NCBI GenBank assembly: GCA_021173225.1
Contig: JAJOLK010000010.1
Span: forward strand, 26,493 to 90,492
Source of the DNA: Phycisphaerales bacterium PN19_bin_20
GTDB taxonomy: Bacteria > Planctomycetota > Phycisphaerae > Phycisphaerales > UBA1924
DNA length: 64,000 nt
Direction: 5' to 3'
In this document: piece after piece, positions 26,948-36,317 of the stretch
How positions within the stretch are numbered: position 1 is the stretch's first letter
Layout: the number at the start of each line of letters is the position of its first letter
Position numbers and translations under genes: made by a program
Notes under the pieces: generated by a model
Told to the model about the DNA's origin: nothing
What the model saw: only the letters and a program-made list of their open reading frames with translations
The model's database searches: none

Positions 26948-29236
26948 ATGACTGATTTTCTGCCAACTTTGCTGACGCTCGCTTCTGAACCGGTGGCCGC
27001 GCAGGTTGGGCCGGTGGGGTTCGCGGCACTCAAGGAGGTGTCGCTGAGCGCGCCGCTGGCGGCGTGGCTGATCCCGGGCTTGCCGATGCTGGGGGCGGTG
27101 CTGGCGGTGCTGATGGCCATCGGCGGTGTCAAGAGCAAGCTGCCGGCGTGGACGACGGTGCTGTGCCTGGCGGGGTCGTTCGCGGTGACGCTGTGGTTGT
27201 ACCTGCAGATGCGTGACGCCGGGGCGGCGTACACGACGGTCAAGCTGTTTGACTGGATCAGCTTTGACTACCTGCCAGGGAAGGCGTTTGTTGCGAACTT
27301 TTCGCTGTACATCGACCAGCTCACGTGCCTGTGGATGCTGTTTGTGACGGGGTTGGCGGCGTGCATTGCGCTGTACGCAAGCGAGTACATGAGCCATGAT
27401 GTTGGGCCGGGGTATTGCCGGTTCTTCTTTGCGTTCTGCCTGTTCGTGTTCAGCATGGCGTGCCTGGTGATGGGCGACAACCTGCTGCTGCTGTACCTGG
27501 GGTGGGAGGGCGTTGGGCTGTGCTCGTACCTGCTGATTGGGTACTTCTACGCCAAGCCCAGCGCGGTGGCGGCGGCGAAGAAGGCGTTCATCATCAACCG
27601 GATTGGCGACCTTGGGCTGGCCCTGGGCATCATGCTGACGTTCGTGCACTTTGGGACGATTCAGTTCGCCGAACTGCTGCCGAAGGTTGAGCAGTACGTG
27701 GCCTTGGCGACAAGCGGGAACCTCGCGGCGGTGCCGGCGAGCGTGCAATGGATCGCGGTGCTGTTTACGCTGGCGGCGTTTGGCAAGAGCGCGCAGCTGC
27801 CGCTGTATGTATGGCTGCCGGACGCGATGGAGGGGCCGACACCTGTGTCGGCGCTGATCCACGCGGCGACGATGGTGACGGCGGGCGTGTATTTGGTGGC
27901 GCGGACGATGCCGCTATTCCAGTGCGGGGCCGTGACGGTGCCGCCGGACGCGTGGGTGTTGCCCGGGCTGGTGGTGCCGGCGCTGGACATCGTGGTTTGG
28001 GGCGGCGCGCTGACGGCGCTGCTGGCGGCGACGATTGGGATGGCGCAGTTCGATATCAAGCGGATCATGGCGTACTCGACGGTGAGCCAGCTTGGGTTCA
28101 TGTTCGTGGGCGTGGGGCTGGCCAGCTCGTACGCCGGTGCGTTCCACGTCTTTACGCACGCGTTCTTCAAGGCGACGCTGTTTCTTTCGTGCGGCGCGGT
28201 GATGCACGGTTTTGGCGGGCAGCTTGACCTTCGCAAGCTCAGCGGCGTGATGTGGATGAAGGGGTGGCTGGTAGTCGGGCTGGCGATGCTTGTGGGGTGC
28301 CTGAACCTGGCGGGCTTCCCGTTCACGGCGGGGTTCTTTAGCAAGGACGTGATCCTGGCAGAGGCGTTTAGCAACCCGCACCAGCGCGTAGTCGCGTGGA
28401 TCTTGCTGGTGACGGCGGGGCTGACGGCGTACTACACGTTCCGCGTGTTCTTCCGCGTCTTCTTGGGCCCCAAGAGCTTTGAGCCCGGTGACGAGGCGCA
28501 CGGGCATAACGATGCGCACGGGCATGATGACCGCGCGCACGATGGCGCTGGGCACGGGCACGGTGCCAAGGGCGAGCATGGGGCCAAGGGCGAGCATGGG
28601 GCCAAGGGCGAGCATGGGGTAGGCGAGAAGGGCGCGCACGGGGCACATGACCAAGCGTTCCAGCCGCACGCGCCGGGGTGGGCGATCAATCTGGTGCTGG
28701 CGGTGCTGGCGATCGGGTCGCTTGTCGCGGCGTACGCGTACCCAACCAAGTGGGTCAAGGGCTTGGTTGAGAAGTCCAGTGCCGCGGCGGTGGATCTGAC
28801 CGGTAGCGCGGCGCACGCGCCCGCGACCTTGTTGGGGATGGACCCTCACGAGATCATGTACTACGTCTCGGCGGGGGTTGGCGCGGTGGGGATTTTGGTG
28901 GCGTTCTTCCTGCACTACCTGGGGCGCAAGACGGCGGCGACTTCGCGTGCTGATGCGATCAAACTTGGCGCGTTGCAGCGTGGGGCGCAGCACAAGTGGT
29001 ATGTCGATGAGTTTTATGACGCGACGGTGCGTGTTCCGCTGAAGGTGCTGGCGCACGTGCTGCACTTCCTTGACAAGGTGCTGGTGGACGGGCTGGTGAA
29101 CCTGGCGGGGTTGCTGCCGCGGGGCCTGGGGATGTCGTTGCGGCCGAGCCAGGGCGGCGAGCTGCACGGGTACGCGCTGGCGATGGCGTGCGGGATCGCG
29201 GTGCTGGCGCTGGTGGCGTTGTTCTCTCTGGTTTAA
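26948..29236 (+). CDS. nuoL: NADH-quinone oxidoreductase subunit L
   Basis: 762 residues from the ATG at 26948 (an in-frame TTG at 26942 is possible). This is the largest antiporter-like proton-pumping subunit, with 14 or more helices and the long lateral helix near the C-terminus. Diagnostic segments are NLLLLYLGWEGVGLCSYLLI, FGKSAQLPLYVWLPDAMEGP, TPVSALIHAATMVTAGVYL and FFKATLFLSCGAVMHG. The family is usually about 610-680 residues; here an extra His/Gly/Lys-rich hydrophilic loop lies at about 515-575, partly an 18-bp tandem repeat. It is 99 bp after nuoK and 81 bp before nuoM. Confidence 0.96.
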   Translation: MTDFLPTLLTLASEPVAAQVGPVGFAALKEVSLSAPLAAWLIPGLPMLGAVLAVLMAIGGVKSKLPAWTTVLCLAGSFAVTLWLYLQMRDAGAAYTTVKLFDWISFDYLPGKAFVANFSLYIDQLTCLWMLFVTGLAACIALYASEYMSHDVGPGYCRFFFAFCLFVFSMACLVMGDNLLLLYLGWEGVGLCSYLLIGYFYAKPSAVAAAKKAFIINRIGDLGLALGIMLTFVHFGTIQFAELLPKVEQYVALATSGNLAAVPASVQWIAVLFTLAAFGKSAQLPLYVWLPDAMEGPTPVSALIHAATMVTAGVYLVARTMPLFQCGAVTVPPDAWVLPGLVVPALDIVVWGGALTALLAATIGMAQFDIKRIMAYSTVSQLGFMFVGVGLASSYAGAFHVFTHAFFKATLFLSCGAVMHGFGGQLDLRKLSGVMWMKGWLVVGLAMLVGCLNLAGFPFTAGFFSKDVILAEAFSNPHQRVVAWILLVTAGLTAYYTFRVFFRVFLGPKSFEPGDEAHGHNDAHGHDDRAHDGAGHGHGAKGEHGAKGEHGAKGEHGVGEKGAHGAHDQAFQPHAPGWAINLVLAVLAIGSLVAAYAYPTKWVKGLVEKSSAAAVDLTGSAAHAPATLLGMDPHEIMYYVSAGVGAVGILVAFFLHYLGRKTAATSRADAIKLGALQRGAQHKWYVDEFYDATVRVPLKVLAHVLHFLDKVLVDGLVNLAGLLPRGLGMSLRPSQGGELHGYALAMACGIAVLALVALFSLV

Positions 29237-29317
29237 ACTGGGCGTGATGATGGCTGGGCTGAGCTTGGCGGGCTTTGAGTGGGCTTTGAACACACAGACA
29301 GGGACGGTTGAACCTCT

Positions 29318-31045
29318 ATGCTGCTTGTCTTGATCTTGATCCCGCTGCTGGCGGCCCTGTGCGTGCCGGTGCTGCCCAAGAAGCACGTCTACGGCGCGGC
29401 GATGCTGGGGACGCTTGGCGCGCTGGCGCTGGGCGTGTTCATGTTCGCGTTCAACGGGATTGACTGGCTGGCGATCACCGGCGACGCGTACACGGACCGC
29501 GTGTCGTGGATGCCACGGATCGGGCTGCAGCTCTCGGTGGGGGTTGACCAGGTCTCTGGCGCGCTGGTGCTGCTCAGCTTGCTGCTGGGGCCGATCACGG
29601 TGGCGTGCAGCAAGACGGCGATCACCGAGCGGGTGCGGACGTACTACGGGTGGCTGCTGGTGCTGCAGAGCGCGATGATCGGGGTGTTTGTGGCGCGAGA
29701 CGTGGTGATGTTCTACATCGCCTTTGAGTTCACGCTGATCCCGATGTTCGTGCTGATCAGCATCTTCGGTGGCAGCAACCGCAAGGCGGCGGCAATCAAG
29801 TTCTTCCTGTACACCTTCACGGGGTCGGTCATCGCGCTGGCGGGGCTTTTGTACGTGGCGTGGTACTACGCGACGAAGATTTCGCCGCCTTCGGTGGGTG
29901 GCGCGGGGACGTGGACGTTTGACCTTGAGACGCTTAAGAGTGCGGCGCGGCAGATGCCGGCGGAGCAGCAGTGGTGGGTCTTCTTGGCGCTGATGCTGGG
30001 CTTCGCGGTCAAGGTGCCGCTGTTCCCGCTGCACACATGGCTGCCGCTGGCGCACACCGAGGCACCGACGGCGGGCAGCGTGGTGCTGGCGGGCGTGCTG
30101 CTGAAGCTGGGGACGTACGCGATCTACGCGATCGCGGTGCCGATGTCGCCCGGTGCGGCGGTGGCGTTTGCGCCGGTGGTGGCGGTGCTGGCGATCATCG
30201 GGTTCGTGCTGATCGGGCTGGTGTGCTGGGTGCAGACGGACGTTAAGAAGCTGGTGGCGTATTCGTCGGTGGCGCACCTTGGTGTGTGCGTGCTTGGGCT
30301 GTTTGCGCTGAACCCCACGGGGCTCAAGGGCGGCCTGCTGTACATGATCAACCACGGGCTGAGCACCGGGGCGCTGTTCCTGCTGATTGGGATGATCTAC
30401 GAGCGGTTCCACACCCGGAACATGAACGAGCTGGGCGGGCTGGCCCGGCGGATGCCGGTCTGGGCGTCGTTCATGGTCTTCTTTGCGATGGCCAGCGTGG
30501 GGTTGCCGGGGCTGAACGGGTTTGTCAGTGAGTTCATGTGCCTGCTTGGCGCGTGGCAGGCCGGTGGGACGGCGTGGGCCGGGCTTCCGGGCGGCACGCC
30601 GGGCGTGCTGGGCCCCGCGTACGTGCTGATCGCTGCGGTCGGGATGGTCGTTGGCGCAATGTACACGCTGATGATGGTGGGCAAGGTGGTCTTCGGCCCG
30701 CTAAAGACCCCCGAGGATGAGCACGGGCATGGCGGGGGGCATGGCGGGGGGCCAGGTGGGGGGCATGATGATCCGCACGGGCACAGCAAGCTGCCGCGAG
30801 ACCTTTCAGCGCGGGAGATTGGCACGCTGCTGCCGCTGGCGGCGTTGTGCTTGCTGCTGGGGCTCTACCCCAAGCCGCTGCTGCAGGCGTTTGATCACAG
30901 CGCGCAGAAGACGCACCAGTTGGTGGTCGAGGCGATGAAGCAGCGTGCGGCCGCGGCGGGTGCGACGGCTGCGGCGGGCACCGCCGGGACGGCCGCGGGC
31001 AAGCTTGAAGGTTCTGGCACGGCCGGCGGGGGGGCGGATCAGTGA
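29318..31045 (+). CDS. nuoM: NADH-quinone oxidoreductase subunit M
   Basis: 575 residues. An antiporter-like proton-pumping subunit, homologous to NuoL and NuoN. Key segments: VVMFYIAFEFTLIPMFVLI with the conserved Glu, VKVPLFPLHTWLPLAHTEAPT, LIGLVCWVQTDVKKLVAYSS and GLPGLNGFVSEF. A His/Gly-rich hydrophilic stretch lies near residues 465-490. The C-terminus has an extra 60-residue Ala/Gly-rich tail. The stop overlaps the nuoN start, so translation is probably coupled. Confidence 0.96.
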   Translation: MLLVLILIPLLAALCVPVLPKKHVYGAAMLGTLGALALGVFMFAFNGIDWLAITGDAYTDRVSWMPRIGLQLSVGVDQVSGALVLLSLLLGPITVACSKTAITERVRTYYGWLLVLQSAMIGVFVARDVVMFYIAFEFTLIPMFVLISIFGGSNRKAAAIKFFLYTFTGSVIALAGLLYVAWYYATKISPPSVGGAGTWTFDLETLKSAARQMPAEQQWWVFLALMLGFAVKVPLFPLHTWLPLAHTEAPTAGSVVLAGVLLKLGTYAIYAIAVPMSPGAAVAFAPVVAVLAIIGFVLIGLVCWVQTDVKKLVAYSSVAHLGVCVLGLFALNPTGLKGGLLYMINHGLSTGALFLLIGMIYERFHTRNMNELGGLARRMPVWASFMVFFAMASVGLPGLNGFVSEFMCLLGAWQAGGTAWAGLPGGTPGVLGPAYVLIAAVGMVVGAMYTLMMVGKVVFGPLKTPEDEHGHGGGHGGGPGGGHDDPHGHSKLPRDLSAREIGTLLPLAALCLLLGLYPKPLLQAFDHSAQKTHQLVVEAMKQRAAAAGATAAAGTAGTAAGKLEGSGTAGGGADQ

Positions 31046-32700
31046 TGCTTGACAAGATCAGCTCGTTGTGGCCTGAGATCTGCCTGTTCAGCGTGACCTG
31101 CGTGGTCATGCTTGTCGGGCTGAGCTCCTCGCTGCGCGTGCGCAAGCTGTGCTCGCCGCTGGCGGCCCTGGGCCTGCTGACTGCGGGCTTTTTGGTGGTG
31201 ACCACCGAGGCATCGGGCACCAGCTTGCTGCCGAATATGCCCTCGTACGGCAAGCTGCTGACGTGCGGGGTCGGGCTGCTGCTGCTGTTGCTGCTCTCTG
31301 GCCTGCCTGACCGTCGCTACGAGGCGATGGTGGCGACGGGACGTACGCGGTTCAGCGCCCTGCGGACGGTACGGGCCGAGTACTACGCGTTCTTTCTTTT
31401 CTCGCTGACGGGCCTCATGCTGTGCGCGGGGGCGACGAACCTGATCTGGCTGTTCCTGGCCCTCGAGCTGACGAGCCTGCCGACGTACGTGATGGTGGCG
31501 CTGTCGAGCCAGCGTGAGCGGTCGCTTGAGGCGGGCGTCAAGTACTTCTTCTTGGGCGCGATGGGCGCGGCGGTTTTCCTGTTCGGCTTTGCGCTGATCT
31601 ACGGCGGGACGGGCACCGTCGATATCGACCAGATCGCCTACGCGATCCGCGGGCAGGCGCAGGACGGCGGGATCAATACCATCACGCTGGCGGGGATGCT
31701 GCTGGCGCTGCTGGGCTTGTGCTTTAAGATCGCGGCGGTCCCGATGCACTTTTACACGCCCGATGTGTACCAGGGCGCGGCGAGCCCGGTGACGGCGATG
31801 CTGGCCTTTGTGCCAAAGGCCGCGGGGTTCTTTGCCATCACGCTGCTGCTGGCGGCGCTTGGGTGGGGCGACTTGACGGGGCACGGCGCGCTGCCCAGCC
31901 CCATTGGCGAGGTGCTCACGGTTATCGCGGTGCTGACGATGACCATCGGTAACGTGCTGGCGGTGCTGCAGACCAGCGTCAAGCGGGTCTTGGCCTACTC
32001 GTCGATTGCGCACTCGGGCTACATGCTGGTGGCGCTGGTCGCGGGGCCGGGGGGTTCGGGCAACGACTCAATCACCAACGGCGTGGCGGCGGTGATGCTG
32101 TACCTGCTGGCGTACGGGGTGGCAAACGTCGCGGCGTTCTCGGTGCTCTCAACGCTTGAGCGGGCCGCGCCGGACGGAACAACCGACGAGTCGGACGACT
32201 TTGCCGATATCCGCGGTCTGCGCAAGCGGGCCCCGGGGCTGGCGTGGGTCATGGTGCTCGCGGCGCTGGGATTGATGGGCTTCCCTCCGCTGCTGGGGTT
32301 CTTTGCGAAGTTGCCGCTGTTTGCCAGCGGCCTGGCGGGCGGGCACGTGCTGCTGGTGGTGATCTTGGCCCTCAACTCGGCGATCGCGGCGTTCTACTAC
32401 TTGCGCCTGGTCTCTGTCACGCTGCTTGAGAGCCCCGACGGCGCGGGGCGTGCTGAGAGCTTTGCGATGACGCCCTTTGCGAACCGGACGCTGGCGGGGT
32501 ACATCGCGGCAACGGTGATCGTCGGCGCGCCGCTGGTGCCGCTGATCGATGAGGCGTATGACGCAACGCGTGTGGCGCAGTGGGGCGGGGTGTACAACGC
32601 CGCGGGTGCCGCGCCATCGCCCAGGCCCAGGCCGACGCCCGGCGTTGGTGAGCAGACGGTCGAGGAGCCGGAGGCCGAGGTGGTGCCGAGCGTTCGATAA
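31042..32700 (+). CDS. nuoN: NADH-quinone oxidoreductase subunit N
   Basis: 552 residues. The third antiporter-like subunit of the membrane arm. Motifs: NLIWLFLALELTSLPTYVMV, FKIAAVPMHFYTPDVYQGA, SPVTAMLAFVPKAAGFFAI, VLAYSSIAHSGYMLVAL and GFPPLLGFFAKLPLF. GTG (31042) and ATG (31045) are adjacent starts that overlap the nuoM stop. The C-terminal 40 residues are Pro/Glu-rich. No subunits A-I are in the window, so the rest of Complex I must be encoded elsewhere, or the complex is unusual. Confidence 0.96.
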   Translation: MMLDKISSLWPEICLFSVTCVVMLVGLSSSLRVRKLCSPLAALGLLTAGFLVVTTEASGTSLLPNMPSYGKLLTCGVGLLLLLLLSGLPDRRYEAMVATGRTRFSALRTVRAEYYAFFLFSLTGLMLCAGATNLIWLFLALELTSLPTYVMVALSSQRERSLEAGVKYFFLGAMGAAVFLFGFALIYGGTGTVDIDQIAYAIRGQAQDGGINTITLAGMLLALLGLCFKIAAVPMHFYTPDVYQGAASPVTAMLAFVPKAAGFFAITLLLAALGWGDLTGHGALPSPIGEVLTVIAVLTMTIGNVLAVLQTSVKRVLAYSSIAHSGYMLVALVAGPGGSGNDSITNGVAAVMLYLLAYGVANVAAFSVLSTLERAAPDGTTDESDDFADIRGLRKRAPGLAWVMVLAALGLMGFPPLLGFFAKLPLFASGLAGGHVLLVVILALNSAIAAFYYLRLVSVTLLESPDGAGRAESFAMTPFANRTLAGYIAATVIVGAPLVPLIDEAYDATRVAQWGGVYNAAGAAPSPRPRPTPGVGEQTVEEPEAEVVPSVR

Positions 32701-32877
32701 CCGGTCGGTGCGGGGTGTGTGCGGTGGAGTTTCGCCCTTCGGACGCAGCGACAGGGTTGCGACAGGGCGGCTATCGGGCTGCGGCAGGGCGGTATGGGCG
32801 CGGCGAGCGGCGCGGTTTAAGGCTCAGGGCGTGGTTCGGCGAGGCGTGACGAGGGCGGCGCTCATACGATCGGCCCT

Positions 32878-34584
32878 ATGGCAAGCGTCAAGTTGGCAGC
32901 GGTTTCTTCGCGGCGGTCTGCCAAGGGCGGTGCCTCTGTAGCGGCGGCTGAGGTTCAAGGCGAGCAGGACGATCGCGACACGATCGACTCGGTAGCGTTT
33001 GTCTCGCTGGGGTGCCCCAAAAACCTGGTCGACAGTGAGAAGATGCTCGGCCTGCTGGCGCAGGACGGCATGACGCCGGTGCAGTACGACCTTGCCGAGG
33101 CTGGGGCCGAGGTTGACGCGATTGTGGTGAACACGTGCGGGTTCCTTGAGGCGAGCAAGGACGAGAGCCTGGGGGTCATCAAGGAGGCGATCGAGCGCAA
33201 GCTGGCCGGCCAGGTCAAGCGGGTCGTGGTTGCGGGCTGCCTTGTGCAGCGGCACCGGGCCAAGATGCTGGAGTGGGCCCCGGGCATCGACGCGATGGTG
33301 GGGGTCTTTGACCGCGACAAAATCGTCGAGGCGGTGCGCGGGACCGGCGTTGCGGCGCGGGCCAAGCGTGCGGGCAGCGCGGCGGCGGCCAGCGACGGGC
33401 CCAAGTACTGGATCAGCGCCAACGCGCTGACGGCGGCGAGCGAGCGCGGGATGCGCGTCACGGGCCTGACCGTCAACGGCAAGGACGGCAAGGGCGTGGG
33501 GTACTTTGAGGACGACTCGGCCCGACTTCGACTCACCCCTCGGCACTACGCGTACCTGCGGATCAGCGAGGGCTGCAACCAGCGGTGCGCGTTCTGCACG
33601 ATCCCCAGCATCCGCGGCAAGATGCGGAGCAAGCCGGTGGAGCGGATCGCCAGCGAGGCGCGCGAGCTGATTGCCGACGGGGTGTTTGAGGTCAACCTGA
33701 TCGGTCAGGACACGACCAGCTACGGGGACGACATCGGCATCGGGATGGACGAGGGCGGGCTGGGCGGGATGCCCACGATGCTGCGGACGGTGAGCCGCGC
33801 GTTTGACGAGCTGGGCGTGGGAGACGGTTGGGTGCGGCTGATGTACGCGTACCCGAGCAACTTTACTGAGCCGATGATGCGGGCGCTGGCCAAGACGCCG
33901 CGCGTGTTGAAGTACATCGACATGCCGCTGCAGCACGCCAGCGACGCGATGCTCTTGGGCATGCGTCGGCACATTACCAGCGAGCAGACGCGCCGCCTGC
34001 TGGGCACCCTGCGCGAGCTGGTCCCGGGCATCGCGCTGCGGACGACGTTTATCAGCGGGTTCCCTGGCGAGACAGAGGGCGACCACGAGCAGCTACTGCG
34101 GTTTATTGAGGAGCAGAAGTTCGAGAACCTTGGCGTGTTTGAGTACAGCAAGGAGCCCGGCACGGTGGCCGGGACGATGGAGGAAGACGCGCGCCTTGCG
34201 GTTCCAGCGGAGGTCAAGGCGCGCCGGCGTGAAGAGGTCATGCTGCTGCAGCAGGGCATCGCGTTTACGCGGCAAGCGAAGATGGCGGCAGAGTTTGACG
34301 AGAAGCGGCCGACCGCCGGCGGCGTGCGGATGGACGTGCTGATTGACACAGGCCTGGGCACCAAGGGGCGGGCGACCAGCGGCGTCAGTGGTGGCGGGCG
34401 GCTGTACCAGGGGCGGACGTACGCGCAGGCGCCGCAGATCGACAGCGTGACGTTCGTGCAGAGCCGCCGTGAGCTCTCGCCGGGCGAGCTGGTCTCGTGT
34501 GTGATTGTCGGCAGCGACGGGTACGACCTGGTGGCGCGGCCTGTGGATGAGCTTGAGAAACGCGTGAGCCTGAAGGTAATGTGA
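32878..34584 (+). CDS. rimO: Ribosomal protein S12 methylthiotransferase
   Basis: 568 residues. Adds a methylthio group to an Asp of ribosomal protein S12. The N-terminal MTTase domain has FVSLGCPKNLVDSEKM, VVNTCGFLEASKDES and AGCLVQRH, contributing three cluster Cys. The radical-SAM motif is GCNQRCAFC, with Cys233, 237 and 240, followed by TIPSIRGKMRSK. A C-terminal TRAM-type domain follows. It is longer than the usual 440 residues because of extra loops, including one near residues 155-215 before the radical-SAM domain and one around 480-510. mnmE follows 30 bp later. Confidence 0.95.
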   Translation: MASVKLAAVSSRRSAKGGASVAAAEVQGEQDDRDTIDSVAFVSLGCPKNLVDSEKMLGLLAQDGMTPVQYDLAEAGAEVDAIVVNTCGFLEASKDESLGVIKEAIERKLAGQVKRVVVAGCLVQRHRAKMLEWAPGIDAMVGVFDRDKIVEAVRGTGVAARAKRAGSAAAASDGPKYWISANALTAASERGMRVTGLTVNGKDGKGVGYFEDDSARLRLTPRHYAYLRISEGCNQRCAFCTIPSIRGKMRSKPVERIASEARELIADGVFEVNLIGQDTTSYGDDIGIGMDEGGLGGMPTMLRTVSRAFDELGVGDGWVRLMYAYPSNFTEPMMRALAKTPRVLKYIDMPLQHASDAMLLGMRRHITSEQTRRLLGTLRELVPGIALRTTFISGFPGETEGDHEQLLRFIEEQKFENLGVFEYSKEPGTVAGTMEEDARLAVPAEVKARRREEVMLLQQGIAFTRQAKMAAEFDEKRPTAGGVRMDVLIDTGLGTKGRATSGVSGGGRLYQGRTYAQAPQIDSVTFVQSRRELSPGELVSCVIVGSDGYDLVARPVDELEKRVSLKVM

Positions 34585-34614
34585 GTCGCGGGCGCGGGGC
34601 TCCGGGGGCTGCGC

Positions 34615-36294
34615 ATGGTGCTTGACGACACGATCGCGGCGGTTGCGAGCGGCAGCGGGGTGGTGCCGTGGGGTGGCGCACGGGCGCTGGTCCGCGTGAG
34701 CGGGCCGGGTGTCGGGGCGATCGTGTGCGATGGGCCTTTGGGCACGGCGGAGCGCGAGGGCGTTGTGGACCGTGAAGGCGTGGCGCTCGGCGCTCGTTTT
34801 GAGCTCGGCGTTCGTGTAGAGCTGGAGTCGGGCGTTGGTGTGGGTGTTGACGCGCGGCGCCGGGGTGTGGCGTGCCGTGCGATGCTCGAGTTGTTGCCGC
34901 GCGACTCGGTGCGTGTGCTGGGGCGGGGCTTGGGGCACGAGTCAGTGCGTGCGATTGGTGAGGCGAGCGCAGTGCGGTGGCTGCGGGTGCCCGTGCTAGC
35001 GATCTACCGCGCCGGGCCCGCGACGTACACGGGGCAAAGAACGCTGGAGCTGCTGATCCCCGGCGGGCGGGCCTTGGTTCGGCGCGTGGTTGAGGCGCTG
35101 TGCGCGGTGCCGGGCGTGCGGGCGGCCGGGCCGGGTGAGTTCTCGGCGCGGGCGTACGCGTCTGGCCGGCTGAGCCTGTGCCAGGCCGAGGGCGTGGCGG
35201 CGGTCATCGCGGCCGAGAATGCCGACGAGCTTCTCGCGGCTCGCGCGCTGCTGGCCGGGCAGCGCGGGGGCGTGTACCGAGCGTGGGCTGAGAGCCTTGC
35301 GGCGTTGCTTGCGCTGGTTGAGGCGGGTATCGACTTTGCTGATGCCGAGGGCGTGGTCGCGATCGCGCGTGATCGGCTGCTGGGCGAGCTGGCTGAGGTG
35401 GCAGACTCGATCGACCGCGAGAGCAGCGCGCGGGGCGGGGTCATCAGCGATGCGCGGCGGCCGCTGGTGCTCATCGCCGGCGCGCCCAACGCGGGCAAGA
35501 GCACACTGCTGAACGCGCTGTGCCGGGCGCTTGGTGGCCAGGGCGGCGCTGCGATGTGGCCCGGGGCGGTTGAATCAAGCGTGGCGGGATCAACGCGCGA
35601 CGTGTTGACGCGCGAGGTGATGATCCCGGGACCGACGGCTGGGCGTTCGCCCGTGTGCGCGGTGCTGGCCGACTCGCCAGGTTTTGAGCTGACGGGTGTC
35701 GAGCTGGCGGGTATCGGCAGCCAGTACGCGAGCGACGCGACTGCGGCGGCGTGGCAGCGGGCGGATCTGGTGCTGTGGTGCCGCGCGGCTGAAACGCTCG
35801 GGGCTTCAGAGCGTTCGCACGCGCAGGGCATGCTGGTTGGTGAGTTCGGCACGATTGATGGTGGTGATGCGCGGTGTGTGCGGGTGATCACCAAGACTGA
35901 TCGGCTCTCAGGGCACGCGCACGCGGAACGTGGCGCGGGTGCGAACGGCGCGGCGGGCGTGGAGCCACACGCGGAAATGCTTGTGTGCGCACCGAGCGGG
36001 GCGGGTCTTGAGCGATTGCTGGCGGTGATCTATTCCAGGCTCGCCGGGGGTGATGGATGCGTGAGCCAAGGGTGGCGTGGCGAGGCCAGCGTGCTGCCGC
36101 GGCATCGCGCGGCGCTGAGCGTTGCCCGTTCGGGGCTTGAGCGCGCGGCGGACCTTGAACGCGAGAGCGCGGGGCGAGAGCTGGTCGCCAGTGAGCTGCG
36201 CAGTGCGCTGGACGCTCTGGGCGAGCTGACCGGCGCGGTCACGCCCGACGATGTGCTCGGACGTGTCTTTGCATCGTTCTGCATCGGCAAATAG
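34615..36294 (+). CDS. mnmE: tRNA modification GTPase MnmE, divergent
   Basis: 559 residues. MnmE with MnmG installs the 5-carboxymethylaminomethyl group at U34 of tRNA. The N-terminal folate-binding domain holds PATYTGQRTLELLIPGG and GPGEFSARAYASGRLSL. G1 is GAPNAGKST at about 293-301, and the C-terminus ends in FCIGK, the signature whose Cys is catalytic. The usual DTAG of G3 reads DSPGFE and NKxD of G4 reads TKTD. A Val-rich extra region sits between residues 45 and 115. Potassium-site and catalytic details may therefore be altered. mnmG is not in the window. Confidence 0.86.
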   Translation: MVLDDTIAAVASGSGVVPWGGARALVRVSGPGVGAIVCDGPLGTAEREGVVDREGVALGARFELGVRVELESGVGVGVDARRRGVACRAMLELLPRDSVRVLGRGLGHESVRAIGEASAVRWLRVPVLAIYRAGPATYTGQRTLELLIPGGRALVRRVVEALCAVPGVRAAGPGEFSARAYASGRLSLCQAEGVAAVIAAENADELLAARALLAGQRGGVYRAWAESLAALLALVEAGIDFADAEGVVAIARDRLLGELAEVADSIDRESSARGGVISDARRPLVLIAGAPNAGKSTLLNALCRALGGQGGAAMWPGAVESSVAGSTRDVLTREVMIPGPTAGRSPVCAVLADSPGFELTGVELAGIGSQYASDATAAAWQRADLVLWCRAAETLGASERSHAQGMLVGEFGTIDGGDARCVRVITKTDRLSGHAHAERGAGANGAAGVEPHAEMLVCAPSGAGLERLLAVIYSRLAGGDGCVSQGWRGEASVLPRHRAALSVARSGLERAADLERESAGRELVASELRSALDALGELTGAVTPDDVLGRVFASFCIGK

Positions 36295-36317
36295 GCTAAA
36301 GACGAATAGGAACGGTG

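Noticed and set aside
27914..30412. 832-codon minus-strand open frame opposite nuoL/nuoM
   Set aside because: Antisense to two clear Complex I genes, composed of Arg/His/Gln-rich sequence; a high-GC shadow frame.
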